Assembly (NCBI GenBank): GCA_001464355.1
Contig: LNEU01000024.1
Coordinates: forward strand, 113,063-165,791
DNA: 52,729 nt
Direction of reading: 5' to 3'
Source: Burkholderiales bacterium Ga0077544
Lineage (GTDB): Bacteria; Pseudomonadota; Gammaproteobacteria; Burkholderiales; Burkholderiaceae_D
The notes under the pieces: model-generated
What the model saw: only the letters and a program-made list of their open reading frames with translations
Databases searched by the model: none
What the model was told of the DNA's origin: nothing
Made by a program: the position numbers and the translations under genes
Shown: positions 27,563-37,189 of the stretch, in pieces
Numbering within the stretch: the stretch's first letter is position 1
How the letters are laid out: each line of letters opens with the position of its first letter

Positions 27563-29671
27563 ATGGCGGGGCAACTTAACCCTAACCTCTTGCTGATCGT
27601 ACCGCTGGCACCACTTGCTGGCTCCATGATCGCAGGTCTGTTTGGTACAAAATTTTTCGGTAATATCATTGGTCGCAAGACGTCGCATACTGTGACGATA
27701 CTTGGCGTGCTGATCGCTTTCATCCTGTCCTTGCACACGATGTCGCTTGTGCTCGATGGCGCCACATTCAATGAAAATTTGTATACGTGGATGACGGTTG
27801 CCGGCATCAAGCTTGAGGTTGGCTTTCTGGTCGACAGCCTGACTGCGATGATGATGTGCGTCGTGACCTTCGTGTCTCTGATGGTGCACATCTATACAAT
27901 CGGCTACATGAAGGACGACGAAGGCTATAACCGCTTCTTCTCGTACATTTCACTGTTTACGTTTGCGATGTTGATGCTCGTTATGAGTAACAACTTCCTG
28001 CAACTGTTCTTCGGTTGGGAAGCAGTGGGCCTGGTGTCGTATCTGTTGATCGGTTTCTGGTACACCAAGCCGACCGCGATTTTCGCGAACATGAAAGCAT
28101 TCCTGGTCAACCGCGTTGGTGACTTTGGTTTCATTCTCGGTATTGGTTTGTTGCTGGCTTACGCTGGTTCGATGGACTACGCAGAAGTCTTCGCGAAGAA
28201 AGAACAACTCGCGACTTTGACCTTGCCTGGTACTGACTGGATGTTGATCACCGTTGCCTGTATCTGCCTGTTTATCGGTGCGATGGGTAAATCGGCTCAG
28301 TTCCCGTTGCACGTCTGGTTGCCGGATTCGATGGAAGGTCCTACACCGATTTCAGCACTGATTCACGCGGCAACGATGGTGACCGCAGGTATCTTCATGG
28401 TGGCACGTATGTCGCCACTGTTCGAATTGTCGGATACGGCCTTGTCCTTCATCCTGATCATCGGTTCGATCACGGCGTTGTTCATGGGCTTCCTGGGTAT
28501 CATCCAGAACGATATCAAGCGCGTGGTTGCTTACTCGACGCTGTCGCAGCTTGGTTACATGACGGTTGCGCTCGGTGCATCTGCGTATTCGGTTGCCGTA
28601 TTCCATCTGATGACACATGCATTCTTCAAGGCTTTGCTGTTCCTTGCTGCAGGTTCGGTCATCATCGGCATGCATCACGATCAAGACATCCGCAACATGG
28701 GTGGCCTGCGTAAATACATGAAGATCACGTGGATCACATCGCTACTGGGCTCGCTGGCACTGATCGGTACGCCATTGTTCTCGGGCTTCTATTCAAAAGA
28801 CAGCATCATTGAAGCAGTGCACGCGACACATATAACTGGCGCAGGCTTTGCCAACTTTGCAGTGCTGGCTGGTGTATTCGTTACAGCGTTCTATTCCTTC
28901 CGTATGTACTTCCTGGTATTCCACGGTGAAGAGCGTTTCGGCAAAGCACATGCACACCACGATGATCATGCACACGCTAAAGTTGCGGATCATCACGATG
29001 CTCACTCGCATGATGCACATGATGCGCACGGCCACGACGACGATCATGGCCATGATGAACATCACGGTCTGGCTCCAGGTCAGAAGCCGCACGAGTCGCC
29101 ATGGGTAGTGACCTTGCCGCTGATTCTGTTGGCAATTCCCTCAGTCATCATTGGTTACTTTGCAATCGAACCTATGTTGCACGGCGATTTCTTCAAGGGT
29201 GTGATCTTTGTTGATCCAAAACATGGCGGCATGGATGAGCTGAGCGAAATTTTCCATGGTGCAATGGCGATGGCGCTCCACGGCTTGCAAACAGCACCGT
29301 TCTGGCTTGCAGTAGGTGGCGTTGCTGCGGCGTACTACTGTTACTTGGTCAATCCGCGCGTACCTGCATGGTTCTATAAGAATTTCCGTGCTATCCACAC
29401 GCTGCTGGATAACAAGTACTACATGGACAAGTTCAACGACTTTTTCTGGGCAGGCGGCGCACGTTTGTTGGGCGGTGGTTTGTCACGCGTCGGCGACAAG
29501 ACCCTGATTGATGGATTGATTGTGAACGGTAGTGCAAAAGTTGTCGGATGGTTCTCACGCATCGTTCGCACCTTTCAGACCGGTTACATTTATCACTACG
29601 CATTTGTCATGATTCTCGGCGTGCTGGGTTTCCTGATTTATTTCTTGCCGTTCCCATCGTTCGCCCAATAA
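27563..29671 (+). CDS. nuoL: NADH-quinone oxidoreductase subunit L, with a histidine-rich loop
   Basis: Encodes 702 residues. Antiporter-like domain with the proton-path residues in FFGWEAVGLVSYLLIGFW, AMGKSAQFPLHVWLPDSMEGPTP and the H-rich channel LMTHAFFKALLFLAAGS. The C-terminal part carries the long lateral helix that braces the membrane arm. Residues about 463-501 form a loop with 16 His and 10 Asp in 39 residues, not part of the antiporter core. Such loops are seen in some betaproteobacterial NuoL proteins; they may bind metal ions, but this is unproven. Confidence 0.97.
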   Translation: MAGQLNPNLLLIVPLAPLAGSMIAGLFGTKFFGNIIGRKTSHTVTILGVLIAFILSLHTMSLVLDGATFNENLYTWMTVAGIKLEVGFLVDSLTAMMMCVVTFVSLMVHIYTIGYMKDDEGYNRFFSYISLFTFAMLMLVMSNNFLQLFFGWEAVGLVSYLLIGFWYTKPTAIFANMKAFLVNRVGDFGFILGIGLLLAYAGSMDYAEVFAKKEQLATLTLPGTDWMLITVACICLFIGAMGKSAQFPLHVWLPDSMEGPTPISALIHAATMVTAGIFMVARMSPLFELSDTALSFILIIGSITALFMGFLGIIQNDIKRVVAYSTLSQLGYMTVALGASAYSVAVFHLMTHAFFKALLFLAAGSVIIGMHHDQDIRNMGGLRKYMKITWITSLLGSLALIGTPLFSGFYSKDSIIEAVHATHITGAGFANFAVLAGVFVTAFYSFRMYFLVFHGEERFGKAHAHHDDHAHAKVADHHDAHSHDAHDAHGHDDDHGHDEHHGLAPGQKPHESPWVVTLPLILLAIPSVIIGYFAIEPMLHGDFFKGVIFVDPKHGGMDELSEIFHGAMAMALHGLQTAPFWLAVGGVAAAYYCYLVNPRVPAWFYKNFRAIHTLLDNKYYMDKFNDFFWAGGARLLGGGLSRVGDKTLIDGLIVNGSAKVVGWFSRIVRTFQTGYIYHYAFVMILGVLGFLIYFLPFPSFAQ

Positions 29672-29698
29672 GTTAGCGAAGTAAAGCAAATAAAAATC

Positions 29699-31189
29699 AT
29701 GATGCAGTCAACATTTCCCCTTTTAAGTCTCGCGATCTGGCTCCCAGTCGCGTTCGGTATCTTCGTTATTGCCTTTGGTCGTGACGATAATCCAAACGTT
29801 GTGCGTACCGTATCGCTGGTTGGCGCAATTGTCAGTTTCCTGGCGACCTTGCCATTGGTTTCTCAATTCGACAATGCTGCGCATGGCATGCAGTTCGTTG
29901 AAAAATTCAAGTGGATTGATATTTTCAATATCAACTATTCGCTTGGCGTTGATGGACTGTCGATGTGGTTTGTCGTCCTGACTGCCTTCATTACGATCTT
30001 TGTCGTGATTGCGGCGTGGGAAGTCATCGAAAAGCGCGTCGCCCAGTACATGGGTGCATTCCTGATTCTGTCGGGTCTGATGATTGGTGTGTTCTGCGCA
30101 CTTGATGGTTTGCTGTTCTATGTATTCTTTGAATCGACACTGATTCCTATGTTTATTATTATCGGTGTCTGGGGCGGTGCAAATCGCGTCTACGCATCGA
30201 TCAAGTTCTTCCTGTACACATTCTTCGGCTCCTTGTTAATGCTGGTGGCCTTGCTGTACCTGTATTTCAAGTCTGGTCACAGCTTCGACATTCTGGCCTG
30301 GCATACATTGCCATTGCCTATGGATGCACAGATCCTGATCTTCTTGGCATTCTTGATGGCGTTTGCGGTCAAAGTTCCAATGTGGCCTGTGCATACATGG
30401 TTGCCTGATGCTCACGTTGAAGCGCCTACCGGTGGTTCAGTCGTGCTGGCGGCAATCATGTTGAAACTGGGTGCTTACGGCTTCCTGCGTTTCTCGTTGC
30501 CGATCACACCAGATGCCAGTCATTACCTGTCCGGCTTCATGATTACCTTGTCGCTGATCGCAGTGATTTACATCGGTCTGGTTGCTCTGGTTCAAACCGA
30601 TATGAAAAAGCTGGTGGCTTATTCATCGATCGCACACATGGGCTTCGTTACGCTCGGCTTCTTCATGTTTAATGACATGGCTGTGCAGGGCGGTATCGTA
30701 CAAATGATTTCGCACGGCTTTGTTTCTGGCGCAATGTTCCTGTGTATCGGTGTTTTGTATGACCGTATGCACACTCGTAACATCGCTGACTACGGCGGAG
30801 TTGTGAACAAGATGCCTAAGTTCGCTGCCTTCTTTATCCTGTTTTCGATGGCTAACGCCGGCTTGCCAGCAACATCCGGTTTCGTCGGCGAGTTCATGGT
30901 GATTCTCGGTGCCGTCAAATTCAATTTCTGGATCGGTATGCTGGCTGCAACTGCGCTGATTCTTGGCGCTGCTTATTCCCTGTGGCTGGCCAAACGCGTG
31001 ATTTTCGGTGAAGTTACCAATCATCACGTCGCGGAACTGACAGATATTAACAAGCGTGAATTCCTGATGTTGGGCGTGTTGGCGATTGCTGTGTTGGCGA
31101 TGGGTCTGTATCCAGCACCTTTCACCGATGCGATGCAAACTTCGGTTACCGACTTGCTGAAGCACGTCTCGATTTCGAAACTTAATTAA
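29699..31189 (+). CDS. nuoM: NADH-quinone oxidoreductase subunit M
   Basis: Encodes 496 residues and 14 helices of a Mrp-antiporter-like proton channel. Key elements are FFESTLIPMFIIIGVWGG (conserved Glu in TM5), FLMAFAVKVPMWPVHTWLPDAHVEAPTGGSV, and QTDMKKLVAYSSIAHMGFV. Two adjacent ATG codons (29699, 29702) can start it. Intact. Confidence 0.97.
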   Translation: MMQSTFPLLSLAIWLPVAFGIFVIAFGRDDNPNVVRTVSLVGAIVSFLATLPLVSQFDNAAHGMQFVEKFKWIDIFNINYSLGVDGLSMWFVVLTAFITIFVVIAAWEVIEKRVAQYMGAFLILSGLMIGVFCALDGLLFYVFFESTLIPMFIIIGVWGGANRVYASIKFFLYTFFGSLLMLVALLYLYFKSGHSFDILAWHTLPLPMDAQILIFLAFLMAFAVKVPMWPVHTWLPDAHVEAPTGGSVVLAAIMLKLGAYGFLRFSLPITPDASHYLSGFMITLSLIAVIYIGLVALVQTDMKKLVAYSSIAHMGFVTLGFFMFNDMAVQGGIVQMISHGFVSGAMFLCIGVLYDRMHTRNIADYGGVVNKMPKFAAFFILFSMANAGLPATSGFVGEFMVILGAVKFNFWIGMLAATALILGAAYSLWLAKRVIFGEVTNHHVAELTDINKREFLMLGVLAIAVLAMGLYPAPFTDAMQTSVTDLLKHVSISKLN

Positions 31190-31237
31190 TAAACGGCTCC
31201 GCAATCGCGTAACTGAACGCACACTAACTGCGACAAA

Positions 31238-32722
31238 ATGAATAATTTGAATCTGATATCCGTCCTTCCTGAAATATTCCTGGCAATTGCAATCTGCGCA
31301 ATTTTGCTGATTGACTTGTTTCTGTCGGATGCGAAACGCTACATCACTTATGTATTGTCGATTGCGGCATTGATAGGCAGCGCCGCACTCAGTCTGTGTG
31401 ACTTCAATACCGGTGCAACTGTCTACGGCTTTGGCAATATGGTCGTGTCTGACCCCATGTCCAGCTTGTTGAAGATCTGTACCTGTATCGCCGTTGCACT
31501 GACGTTGATCTATTCGCGCCAGTATCTGGAACAACGCGAAATGGTAAACGGCCGTCTGGGCGGTGAGTTCTATATTCTGTCCTTGTTTACTGTGCTGGGT
31601 CAGATGGTCATGATTTCGGCCAACAACTTCCTGATCATTTACCTCGGTCTGGAAATGATGTCACTGGCCTTGTATGCATTGGTTGCTTTCCGTCGCGAAA
31701 ACACCGTAGCGATCGAAGCCGCGATGAAATACTTCGTACTGGGCGCTCTGGCTTCAGGTTTCCTGCTGTACGGTATCTCGATGTTGTACGGTGCGACCGG
31801 TTCGCTCGACATGACTGAGGTTGCACGCGTTATTTCTACCGGTGCTGTCAACAAACCGGTATTGATTTTCGGTCTGGTGTTTGTGGTTTCTGGTCTGGCT
31901 TTCAAACTGGGTGCAGTTCCGTTTCACATGTGGGTACCTGACGTTTATCAGGGTGCGCCGACTGCCGTGACCCTGATGTTGGGCGGTGCTCCTAAGCTTG
32001 CAGCCTTCGCAATCACGATTCGCTTGTTGGTAGAGACATTGCCAGCGTTGGTTATCGATTGGCAGCAAATGCTGACCATCCTTGCCGTACTGTCTATGGC
32101 GATCGGTAACATTGCCGCAATCGCGCAAACCAATATCAAGCGTATGCTGGCCTATTCGACCATCTCGCAAATCGGTTTCATCTTGCTTGGTTTGTTGTCC
32201 GGTGTCGTGGCGGGTGCTGATGGCTCGACGACCAACGGTTATAGCGCTGCGATGTTCTATGTCATCACTTATGTATTGACCACTCTGGGTATGTTTGGCG
32301 TCATCATGTTGTTGTCACGTGCAGGCTTCGAAGCTGACAACATTGACGACTTCAAAGGCTTGAATCAACGCAGTCCATGGTTTGCGCTGGTCACCCTGAT
32401 GCTGATGTTCTCGCTGGCTGGTGTACCACCAGTGGTTGGTTTCTATGCCAAATTGTCGGTATTGCAGGCAGTGTTGAGCACCGGCCAGATCTGGCTGGCA
32501 GTGATCGCGGTTCTGTTCTCGCTGATTGGCGCGTTCTATTATCTGCGCGTAGTCAAAGTCATGTACTTTGACGAACCTGTCGATAATTCAAAAATTGTCG
32601 CCAGCAAAGATGTAACCGTCGCACTGAGCATCAATGGTGCAGCCTTGTTGGTGCTGGGCTTGGTACCTGGCCCTTTGATGACAGCATGCGCTGCTGCTAT
32701 CGTCAAAACGCTGGCTTCCTGA
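31238..32722 (+). CDS. nuoN: NADH-quinone oxidoreductase subunit N
   Basis: Encodes 494 residues, third antiporter-like subunit. [40 protein letters not shown] and [22 protein letters not shown] are the conserved proton-path segments. Last subunit gene of the complex I operon. Confidence 0.97.
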   Translation: MNNLNLISVLPEIFLAIAICAILLIDLFLSDAKRYITYVLSIAALIGSAALSLCDFNTGATVYGFGNMVVSDPMSSLLKICTCIAVALTLIYSRQYLEQREMVNGRLGGEFYILSLFTVLGQMVMISANNFLIIYLGLEMMSLALYALVAFRRENTVAIEAAMKYFVLGALASGFLLYGISMLYGATGSLDMTEVARVISTGAVNKPVLIFGLVFVVSGLAFKLGAVPFHMWVPDVYQGAPTAVTLMLGGAPKLAAFAITIRLLVETLPALVIDWQQMLTILAVLSMAIGNIAAIAQTNIKRMLAYSTISQIGFILLGLLSGVVAGADGSTTNGYSAAMFYVITYVLTTLGMFGVIMLLSRAGFEADNIDDFKGLNQRSPWFALVTLMLMFSLAGVPPVVGFYAKLSVLQAVLSTGQIWLAVIAVLFSLIGAFYYLRVVKVMYFDEPVDNSKIVASKDVTVALSINGAALLVLGLVPGPLMTACAAAIVKTLAS

Positions 32723-32740
32723 TGACTGCTTGCTGAGCGA

Positions 32741-33046
32741 GTGGATGTCTCTCTAGCAAGCTGGTTTGTCATTTTGTTGGCGCTGTTCAGCGCCAACCTT
32801 CCTTTTTTCAATGAACGCCTGTTCGCGCTTGTCCCCCTTTCTTCGGGGATCAAGCCGATATGGTTGCGTCTGATTGAATTATTCATTCTATATCTGCTGG
32901 TCGGCCTTGTTGCGCGCGGACTTGAGTCCCGCATTGGTAGTGTTTTTCCACAAGGCTGGGAATTTTTCGCTGTAACTGGCTGTTTATTTCTTGTACTGGC
33001 TTATCCCGGCTTTGTACTGCGTTATATGCGCAGACGGCATCACTGA
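32741..33046 (+). CDS. DUF2818 membrane protein
   Basis: Encodes 101 residues from GTG 32741, 18 bases after nuoN. It has three or so hydrophobic segments (SWFVILLALFSANLPFF, ELFILYLLVGLVARGLE, FFAVTGCLFLVLAYPGFVLRYM), the family pattern of DUF2818. Genes of this family sit directly behind nuoN in betaproteobacteria, so a role in complex I assembly or stability is often guessed, but none is shown. Confidence 0.85.
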   Translation: MDVSLASWFVILLALFSANLPFFNERLFALVPLSSGIKPIWLRLIELFILYLLVGLVARGLESRIGSVFPQGWEFFAVTGCLFLVLAYPGFVLRYMRRRHH

Positions 33047-33150
33047 TAAAGCGCTTGTGTAACGGTTTAAGCTATCCAGTTAGCTGCGATTTTTATTCTG
33101 CTCCTCGTTCAATTCGTTATTCCAGTCTAGTGTGCTCTCGGAGTTGAAGT

Positions 33151-33705
33151 ATGGATAATCATTTAAAAGAAATCCGCATCGATAGCACGTTGGCCTACGA
33201 TGGCTCATTTCTGAAAGTGCAGCGTGATACGGTGCGTTTGCCAAATGGACAGCCGACTACGCGCGAATACATCAAACATCCTGGTGCTGTAGTTATTCTT
33301 CCCCTGCTGGACGATGGTACTGTGCTGATGGAGCGGCAATTCCGTTATCCTATCAATCGCGTATTCATTGAATTTCCGGCAGGGAAAATCGATCCGGGCG
33401 AGGAGCCTCTGGCATGCGCCAAGCGCGAGTTGCTGGAAGAAACCGGCTATACGGCGACTGACTGGCAATTCGTTTGCACTATCCATAATGCGATTGCATA
33501 TGCAGATGAACATCTTGATCTGTATCTGGCGCGAGGTTTGCTCGAAGGCGAGCGCAAGCTCGACGATGAAGAGTTTCTCGATACCTTCAAGGCGACACCT
33601 GATGATTTACTGACTTGGATTCGAGAAGGCAAGATTACTGATGTGAAGACGGTGATCGGTGCATTCTGGCTGGAGAAAATTCTGAACGGGAGTTGGAAGC
33701 TTTAA
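33151..33705 (+). CDS. nudF: ADP-ribose pyrophosphatase-like NUDIX hydrolase
   Basis: Encodes 184 residues. The NUDIX box is complete from G78 to G99: G-x5-E-x7-RE-LL-EE-x-G (GKIDPGEEPLACAKRELLEE). The preceding ERQFRYPINRVFIEFPAGK and following E-HLDLYLA pattern match the ADP-ribose pyrophosphatase group (NudF), which cuts ADP-ribose to AMP and ribose 5-phosphate using Mg2+. Substrate range is not certain from sequence. Monocistronic with its own terminator. Confidence 0.88.
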   Translation: MDNHLKEIRIDSTLAYDGSFLKVQRDTVRLPNGQPTTREYIKHPGAVVILPLLDDGTVLMERQFRYPINRVFIEFPAGKIDPGEEPLACAKRELLEETGYTATDWQFVCTIHNAIAYADEHLDLYLARGLLEGERKLDDEEFLDTFKATPDDLLTWIREGKITDVKTVIGAFWLEKILNGSWKL

Positions 33706-33730
33706 TGCCCTAGCAGTAAATGATGATCGT

Positions 33731-33760
33731 AAAAAAAGCCGCATAGCGGCTTTTTCTTTT
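33731..33760. terminator. Terminator between nudF and the convergent ETF:QO gene
   Basis: AAAAAAGCCGC pairs with GCGGCTTTTT, followed by CTTTT. The A-run on the left means it may serve both directions. Confidence 0.85.
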
Positions 33761-33782
33761 GCATCTTCGGTGCATCTACGTT

Positions 33783-35471
33783 TTACATATTCGGATAGTT
33801 AGGCCCGCCACCACCTTCCGGTGTCACCCACACGATGTTTTGCGTAGGGTCCTTGATATCGCAGGTTTTGCAATGCACGCAATTCTGCGCATTGATCTGC
33901 AGCCTGTCTTCGCCCGCATCCGTTTTCACAAACTCATACACCGCCGCCGGACAGTAACGTGCCTCGGGTCCGGCATACTGTGCCAGATTAATGTCCACCG
34001 GTACGCTGGCATCCTTCAAGGTCAAATGGATGGGCTGATCTTCGGCATGGTTGGTGTTGGAGATGAAGACCGATGACAGCCTATCGAAGGTCAGCGTATT
34101 GTCCGGTTTCGGATAAATGATAGGCTGAAACTCGGAAGCCGGACGCAGGCAACTGTGATCAGCGTGCGTATTGCGCAAGGTCCATGGTGCCTTGCCACGG
34201 AAGATCAGTTGATCAATACCGACCATCAATGCGCCGGTGTACAAGCCCTTGCTCATCCACGGTTTGAAATTGCGCGCCACGTGCAGTTCTTCATGCAGCC
34301 AAGACTTTTCGAAGGCGAGCGGATAGTCGCTCAGTTCGTCGAACTGGCGACCGCCTTGCAAGGCTGCAAAGGCCGCGTCTGCAGCCAGCATGCCGCTCTT
34401 GATTGCGGCATGGCTGCCCTTGATACGACTGGCGTTCAGGAAGCCTGCATCGCAGCCTATCAATGCACCGCCGGCGAACACCAGTTTTGGCAAAGATTGC
34501 AAACCGCCTGCAGTAATTGCACGCGCGCCGTAAGAGACACGCTTGCCGCCCTTGAAGAACTTGCTGATCTCGGGATGCGTCTTATAACGCTGGAATTCTT
34601 CAAACGGTGACAGATAAGGATTCTCGTAAGCGAGGCCAACCACATAGCCAACGGCGACCTGATTGTTTTCCAGATGGTATAGAAACGAGCCGCCATAAAC
34701 ATCGCTGGCAAGCGGCCAGCCGGCGGTGTGTATCACCAGCCCCGGTTGATGCAAGGCTGGATCGATCTCCCACAATTCCTTGATACCGATCCCGTAGGTT
34801 TGCGGTGCCTTGTCTTTGTTCAGATCAAATTTTGCCATCAACTGCTTGCCGAGGTGGCCGCGCGCGCCTTCGGCAAACAGTGTGTACTTCGCATGCAGTT
34901 CCATCCCGAGCTGGAAGCTGGCAGTGGGATTGCCGACACGGTCTACGCCCATATTGCCGGTGGCGACACCGCGCACTGATCCATCGTCGTTGTACAGGAT
35001 TTCTGCCGCAGGGAAGCCCGGGAATATTTCAACACCCAAGCTTTCAGCTTGCTGGCCCAACCAGCGCACCACATTGGCCAGCGAGACCACATAATTGCCG
35101 TGATTCTGGAAGCAGGCTGGCAGCATGAAGTTTGGCGTCTTGTATGCCTTGCTTTCAGTGAGGAACAGGAAGCGATCTTCGCTGACAGGCGTATCGAGTG
35201 GCGCGCCCAGTTCTTTCCAGTTCGGCAGCAACTCGGTCAATGCTTGCGGATCCATCACTGCGCCGGAAAGAATGTGCGCGCCGAGTTCGCCGCCTTTTTC
35301 CAGAATGCAGACGGATACTTCATGATTTTTTTCTGCTGCCAGTTGCTTGAGTCGAATCGCAGCGGCGAGGCCGGCCGGTCCGCCGCCGACGATCACGACG
35401 TCGTATTCCATCGCCTCGCGTGGGCCGTATTGTTCTAGCAGGCTGGATGCCGAGGATGCGCTTGGTGTCAT
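33783..35471 (-). CDS. Electron transfer flavoprotein:ubiquinone oxidoreductase
   Basis: Encodes 562 residues. The N-terminal FAD-binding motif is DVVIVGGGPAGLAAAIRL, with the quinone/FAD region GCDAGFLNASRIKGSHAAIKSG. The C-terminal ferredoxin-like domain has QNCVHCKTCDIKDPTQNIVW, giving the 4Fe-4S cluster, and ends GGGGPNYPNM as in mitochondrial ETF-QO. It is a peripheral inner-membrane enzyme that moves electrons from acyl-CoA dehydrogenases, via ETF, to ubiquinone. No etfAB genes are in the window. Divergent from the SDR gene. Confidence 0.97.
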   Translation of the reverse strand: MTPSASSASSLLEQYGPREAMEYDVVIVGGGPAGLAAAIRLKQLAAEKNHEVSVCILEKGGELGAHILSGAVMDPQALTELLPNWKELGAPLDTPVSEDRFLFLTESKAYKTPNFMLPACFQNHGNYVVSLANVVRWLGQQAESLGVEIFPGFPAAEILYNDDGSVRGVATGNMGVDRVGNPTASFQLGMELHAKYTLFAEGARGHLGKQLMAKFDLNKDKAPQTYGIGIKELWEIDPALHQPGLVIHTAGWPLASDVYGGSFLYHLENNQVAVGYVVGLAYENPYLSPFEEFQRYKTHPEISKFFKGGKRVSYGARAITAGGLQSLPKLVFAGGALIGCDAGFLNASRIKGSHAAIKSGMLAADAAFAALQGGRQFDELSDYPLAFEKSWLHEELHVARNFKPWMSKGLYTGALMVGIDQLIFRGKAPWTLRNTHADHSCLRPASEFQPIIYPKPDNTLTFDRLSSVFISNTNHAEDQPIHLTLKDASVPVDINLAQYAGPEARYCPAAVYEFVKTDAGEDRLQINAQNCVHCKTCDIKDPTQNIVWVTPEGGGGPNYPNM

Positions 35472-35500
35472 TGTGTGAAAACAGTCAAATTATGTGCGTG

Positions 35501-35526
35501 CGAAACCGTTATTGTCGGTGGTTTCG
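35501..35526. promoter_or_regulatory. Dyad in the ETF:QO / SDR divergent region
   Basis: CGAAACC (35501-35507) and GGTTTCG (35520-35526) form a perfect 7-bp inverted repeat with a 12-base spacer, between two divergent lipid-catabolism-like genes. Possible operator of a dimeric regulator. Confidence 0.35.
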
Positions 35527-35643
35527 TAGTGAATGCGAAGTGCAAAAACGCGCATTGCGGCGCTTTCGTGTAATCATAACGCCTCTAACGTCACTTTTTA
35601 TTTTCAGTGCGCTAATTAATCAAGAGAAAGTCAGGAGAAATTC

Positions 35644-36420
35644 GTGGGTATTGAAGTTAATTTTGAAGGCAAAGTTGCCCTGATCACAGGTGCCTCCAGC
35701 GGACTTGGCGCGCGTTTCGCGAAAGTACTGGCGATGGCCGGAGCACAAGTGATACTGGCATCTCGACGTGTCGACAGGCTCAAGGAATTGCGCGCGGAGA
35801 TCGAGGCTGAGGGCGGCGCGGCGCATGTGGTGACACTGGATGTCACCGATTACGCGAGTATCAAATCGGCGATTGCGCACGCGGAAACAGAAGCCGGTGC
35901 CATCGATATTCTGGTCAACAATGCCGGCGTTTCAGCCAGTGGGCGGTTGGTCGATGTGACACCGGAAGAATATGCGTTTGTGATGGATACCAATCAGCGT
36001 GGTGCTTTCTTTGTGGCACAGGAAGTTGCCAAGCGCATGATCGCACGGCACAAGGGCGATGCCAGAAAGCAGCATCGCATTGTCAATATAGGATCAGTCG
36101 CTGGCCTGCGTGTGGTTCCAGAGCTTGGCTTGTACAGCATGAGCAAAGCATCGATCGTGCACATGACGAAATCGATGGCGCTGGAGTGGGGCAAGTTCGG
36201 CATCAACGTCAATGCCATCTGCCCAGGATACATAGGGACAGAGATGAATCTCGATTACCTCGGCAGCGAGCAAGGCCAGCAATTGGTGAATACATTGCCA
36301 CGCAAACGTGTCGGCAAGCCAGAAGATCTGGATGGTTTATTGCTGCTATTGTCTGCAGAAGAATCACATTTCATCAATGGTGCGATCATGACAGCTGATG
36401 ACGGCATGAGCATCGCTTGA
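35644..36420 (+). CDS. Short-chain dehydrogenase/reductase
   Basis: Encodes 258 residues from GTG 35644, preceded by an AGGAG ribosome site. Classical SDR motifs are TGASSGLG (cofactor), NNAG, the catalytic Ser in NIGSVAG, and Y-S-M-S-K. R in SRRVDR after the second strand hints at NADP(H) preference. The end LSAEESHFINGAIMTADDGMSIA is typical of 3-oxoacyl/hydroxyacyl-CoA-type SDRs. The substrate is unknown; the divergent ETF:QO gene fits acyl-CoA catabolism. Confidence 0.9.
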   Translation: MGIEVNFEGKVALITGASSGLGARFAKVLAMAGAQVILASRRVDRLKELRAEIEAEGGAAHVVTLDVTDYASIKSAIAHAETEAGAIDILVNNAGVSASGRLVDVTPEEYAFVMDTNQRGAFFVAQEVAKRMIARHKGDARKQHRIVNIGSVAGLRVVPELGLYSMSKASIVHMTKSMALEWGKFGINVNAICPGYIGTEMNLDYLGSEQGQQLVNTLPRKRVGKPEDLDGLLLLLSAEESHFINGAIMTADDGMSIA

Positions 36421-36453
36421 ACCATCAATGAATTTGTCAGATAAGGTCGTTAC

Positions 36454-37047
36454 TTAAACTTCAGCATCTGTTTCCGTCGTTTCAGTCTGCCGCGATACAC
36501 CCAGCAATCGATAGATCAACTCGCTTGCAGTGGTTGCGGCAAATTTTCGCATTAATCTTGCCCTGTGCATTTCTACCGTACGCGGGCTTAATCCAAGCTG
36601 CCGTGCGATTGCCTTGCTTGTTTTTCCATCGACTAGCAAGGCAGCGATTTCTCGTTCGCGCGGTGTCAATGCTGCCGTCACCGGTCTTTTTTCACTCAAG
36701 TCTTCAAATGTCCAGATTCCCGCTGCATGCGGATCGTCTGGCACTAACGCTCGCCCACTGACGTGGCACCAGAATAACTGGTCGTTGACCCGCTTCATGA
36801 TGCGTTCGTCCGAATAATATCCTTTGGCATTCATGATGGGAACGATACGTGCGCCGGTACGTTCGAATTCAGCATAACTGGGATACAAGATGGCAAACGA
36901 CTGTCCGCTGAGCACATCTTTGGTATAGCCGAACATGATTGCCAGCGCGTCATTGCAGGCGTGAATCACGCGATGCTGCGAGACGCACATGCCGACAGGT
37001 GCATACTGAAATATGCTTTCATAATCGATTCTTGCTGATATCGTCAT
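36454..37047 (-). CDS. PAS-LuxR transcriptional regulator
   Basis: Encodes 197 residues. A PAS fold covers about residues 8-118 (FQYAPVGMCVSQHRVIHACNDALAIMFGY). A LuxR-type helix-turn-helix fills 127-170 (LTPREREIAALLVDGKTSKAIARQLGLSPRTVEMHR). There is no receiver domain, so it probably senses a ligand by the PAS domain alone. It is transcribed away from the CoA-transferase pair, with which it shares a 142-base divergent region. Control of that pair is a reasonable inference. Confidence 0.92.
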   Translation of the reverse strand: MTISARIDYESIFQYAPVGMCVSQHRVIHACNDALAIMFGYTKDVLSGQSFAILYPSYAEFERTGARIVPIMNAKGYYSDERIMKRVNDQLFWCHVSGRALVPDDPHAAGIWTFEDLSEKRPVTAALTPREREIAALLVDGKTSKAIARQLGLSPRTVEMHRARLMRKFAATTASELIYRLLGVSRQTETTETDAEV

Positions 37048-37094
37048 GCAATGCCTCGTTGTTCAGATTTGCCCAGACGCATCAAGAGACGCTA

Positions 37095-37104
37095 GTAGTT
37101 CTAC
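37095..37104. promoter_or_regulatory. Candidate operator in the luxR/scoA divergent region
   Basis: GTAGTTCTAC is a 4+2+4 palindrome located about midway between the divergent starts (47 bases from the regulator, 85 from scoA). LuxR-type dimers bind short palindromes, so this may be the site of the PAS-LuxR protein. Confidence 0.35.
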
Positions 37105-37189
37105 GGTATTGTGACGATAGCAGCATCGCCTTATGCTGACAGACGCGCTTCCGACGTCTTCCCCTTACTCTACACAAAGAAGGGTAACT

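Noticed and set aside
30623-31534. Minus-strand open frame of 303 codons across nuoM/nuoN
   Set aside because: Antisense of two conserved membrane-protein genes; its His/Gln-rich character is the usual complement of such codons.
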